From contig JAQCGQ010000039.1 of NCBI GenBank assembly GCA_027730465.1, positions 1 to 6,516 of the forward strand: DNA of 6,516 bases. Direction: 5' to 3'. The position numbers were made by a program, and so were the translations under genes. Positions 5,366 to 6,516 of the stretch are shown piece after piece; position 1 is the stretch's first letter; each line of letters opens with the position of its first letter. Source of the DNA: Actinomycetota bacterium (lineage in GTDB: Bacteria > Actinomycetota > Actinomycetes > Nanopelagicales > Nanopelagicaceae). The notes below the pieces were generated by a model that had not been told where the DNA came from, did not search any database, and saw only the letters and a program-made list of their open reading frames with translations.

Positions 5366-6496
5366 CTAATTACGGAGTCCAGCCCGCCTAAGGTCAGATA
5401 TGCGCAGAGTTCCAGTTTTAGCATCATCATCAGCGGATAGATAAAGCCGCTGAACTGCCACAATCATTGCCTCCGCTAATTGATCACGAAAAGCTGGGGA
5501 GCCAAGGCGTTTAGCATCTTGAGGGTTAGATAGATATCCAAGATCAATGCGAACAGTGGGCGCGGTAGTTAATTTGAGTAAGTCCCAACTTTTCCCATGG
5601 GTGCGGCAATTTAATAGATCAGTTCTGGCGCAAATTTCTCGCTGGATTAAATTAGCAAACCGCTCACCAACTACTGAGTGCACACCGGCACTATCTCTAC
5701 CGTAGTAGTAGGTAGCAACACCATTTGCTTTTTCATTTTTGTAACTATCAACCTTAAGTGCGATGACTAGATCAGCATTTACTGAGTTTGCAGTAGCAAT
5801 TCGATCCTTCTCAAGTGGTGAATTCTTAGCACTCCTAGTTAAAACTACATTTACACCAAGGGCTATTAATCGTCCTTCTAATCGTTGGGCTAAATCAAAA
5901 ACTACTTCAGACTCAATTACGCCATTTTGATTCTCCCCCGTAAAATCACCACCCCAACTTGGGTCAATCACAATTACCTTACTAGCAAGTGCTGGGGAGG
6001 CAATCGCGTGGCGAATACTCTCACGCAAAGCAGTAGGGGCTCCACCTGAAACAGTTTTTACTAATCGCATCAACGAAATTAATGTAGTGGGACCACACTT
6101 ACCATCAACTACCACCCCAACTGATTTTTGAAACTCTTTTACTGAAGCCTCAGTCGTACTTCCATAAATACCATCAACTTTGCCACAGTTAAAACCCATT
6201 TGAATTAATCGCTCTTGCAGATTACTAACATCATCACCACGCATTAATGAATTAGCTTGCAAGGCCAATATCCGATCACCAAGTTTCCACCTGGCCTCAT
6301 CTACACAGCGCTGCGTGATTTCATTTATTAAACCAGTTGCAGTTAAGCCACGTTCTTGTTGAAAAGCTTTTATCCCTTGAGCTAAGCGTTCATCAAATAA
6401 GTCAGTGGGATTGCTATGAATACCTAACCTAGTTAGCGTATTAGCAATTACAGCAACTGCATCTGAGCGATCACCGATTTTTAATTGATCACTCAT
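5366..6496 (-). CDS. cwlM: CwlM-like protein: two peptidoglycan-binding domains plus degenerate N-acetylmuramoyl-L-alanine amidase (Amidase_3) domain
   Basis: This 376-residue protein has no signal peptide or membrane segment, so it is predicted to be cytoplasmic. Two PG_binding_1-type repeats lie at about 5-65 and 83-142; the second is textbook (MRGDDVSNLQERLIQMGF, then VDGIYGSTTEASVKEFQ). An Amidase_3 fold covers about 173-352. Active zinc amidases have DPGHGG, a Glu, a His in S-(L/I)-H-A, and a catalytic Glu before (L/T)-G-(F/Y). Here these read DPSWGG (Trp181 for His), Glu195 kept, ALKVD (Lys248 for His) and IDLGYLSN (Asp318 for Glu), so hydrolysis is unlikely. In mycobacteria the homologue CwlM is a cytoplasmic PknB substrate that activates MurA. 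The C-terminal tail here contains KTGTLRISDL (360-369), which resembles the region phosphorylated there. AAGG at 6502-6505 supports the ATG start. The aminotransferase gene follows after 36 bases. Confidence 0.88.
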   Translation of the reverse strand: MSDQLKIGDRSDAVAVIANTLTRLGIHSNPTDLFDERLAQGIKAFQQERGLTATGLINEITQRCVDEARWKLGDRILALQANSLMRGDDVSNLQERLIQMGFNCGKVDGIYGSTTEASVKEFQKSVGVVVDGKCGPTTLISLMRLVKTVSGGAPTALRESIRHAIASPALASKVIVIDPSWGGDFTGENQNGVIESEVVFDLAQRLEGRLIALGVNVVLTRSAKNSPLEKDRIATANSVNADLVIALKVDSYKNEKANGVATYYYGRDSAGVHSVVGERFANLIQREICARTDLLNCRTHGKSWDLLKLTTAPTVRIDLGYLSNPQDAKRLGSPAFRDQLAEAMIVAVQRLYLSADDDAKTGTLRISDLRRAGLRN

Positions 6497-6501
6497 ATAA
6501 G

Positions 6502-6505
6502 CCTT
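6502..6505 (-). promoter_or_regulatory. Shine-Dalgarno-like AAGG of the cwlM-like gene
   Basis: On the minus strand AAGG stands 5 bases before the ATG (6496-6494), inside TTTAAGG. The remaining bases to the window edge are AT-rich and too short to show whether a gene such as thioredoxin, the usual upstream neighbour, ends there. Confidence 0.55.
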
Positions 6506-6516
6506 AAATTTATTAT

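Noticed and set aside
1..6516. oriC or DnaA-box cluster expected near parAB
   Set aside because: I found no cluster of TTATCCACA-like 9-mers. In this gene order the origin normally lies around dnaA, beyond yidD and outside the window.

Overview
The window is the replication-origin-proximal conserved cluster of a low-GC, compact-genome actinobacterium. On the plus strand it carries yidD (3' end only), yidC, a jag/khpB-type RNA-binding gene, rsmG, parA and parB. Facing it on the minus strand are a CwlM-type peptidoglycan-binding pseudo-amidase and a fold-type I aminotransferase. As I recall it, the order yidD-yidC-jag-rsmG-parA-parB opposed by cwlM is the actinobacterial origin arrangement, also found in Mycobacterium. 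YidC lacks the large periplasmic domain of Proteobacteria, and the CwlM homologue is essentially an actinobacterial family. AT-rich codon use and very short intergenic gaps would suit streamlined freshwater Actinobacteria (acI/Nanopelagicales-like). That taxonomic guess is inference; the phylum is well supported.

Layout. Positions 1-160 are the C-terminal 52 codons of yidD, whose stop shares one base with the yidC start (TAATG). yidC (160-1065) is followed by 53 bases and a strong Shine-Dalgarno for jag (1119-1628). rsmG (1637-2233) starts 8 bases after jag, parA (2243-3163) 9 bases after rsmG, and parB (3168-4049) 4 bases after parA, so the plus-strand genes look like one operon with coupled translation. 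The minus-strand pair is the pseudo-amidase (6496-5366) then the aminotransferase (5329-4046), 36 bases apart. The parB and aminotransferase stop codons overlap by 4 bases, leaving no room for a terminator. No stretch over 300 bases lacks a gene. I see no tRNA, rRNA, CRISPR array, insertion sequence or DnaA-box cluster; oriC itself is probably outside the window, upstream of yidD.

How the genes work together. YidD and YidC serve membrane-protein insertion, Jag/KhpB is an RNA-binding partner often encoded next to YidC, and RsmG methylates 16S rRNA. ParA and ParB segregate the origin. Two parS sites lie inside this operon: a perfect 16-bp palindrome spanning the rsmG start codon (1629-1644) and a one-base variant inside the 5' end of parA (2257-2272). 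The CwlM-like protein probably controls peptidoglycan precursor synthesis from the cytoplasm rather than cutting cell wall, because its zinc and catalytic residues are largely replaced.

This is mainly a conserved housekeeping region and I found no wholly new system. The points most worth a second look are the parS sites embedded in gene starts, the alternative ParA start, the degenerate amidase active site with a candidate C-terminal phosphothreonine motif, the unassigned aminotransferase between cwlM and parB, and a base-composition shift inside parA.
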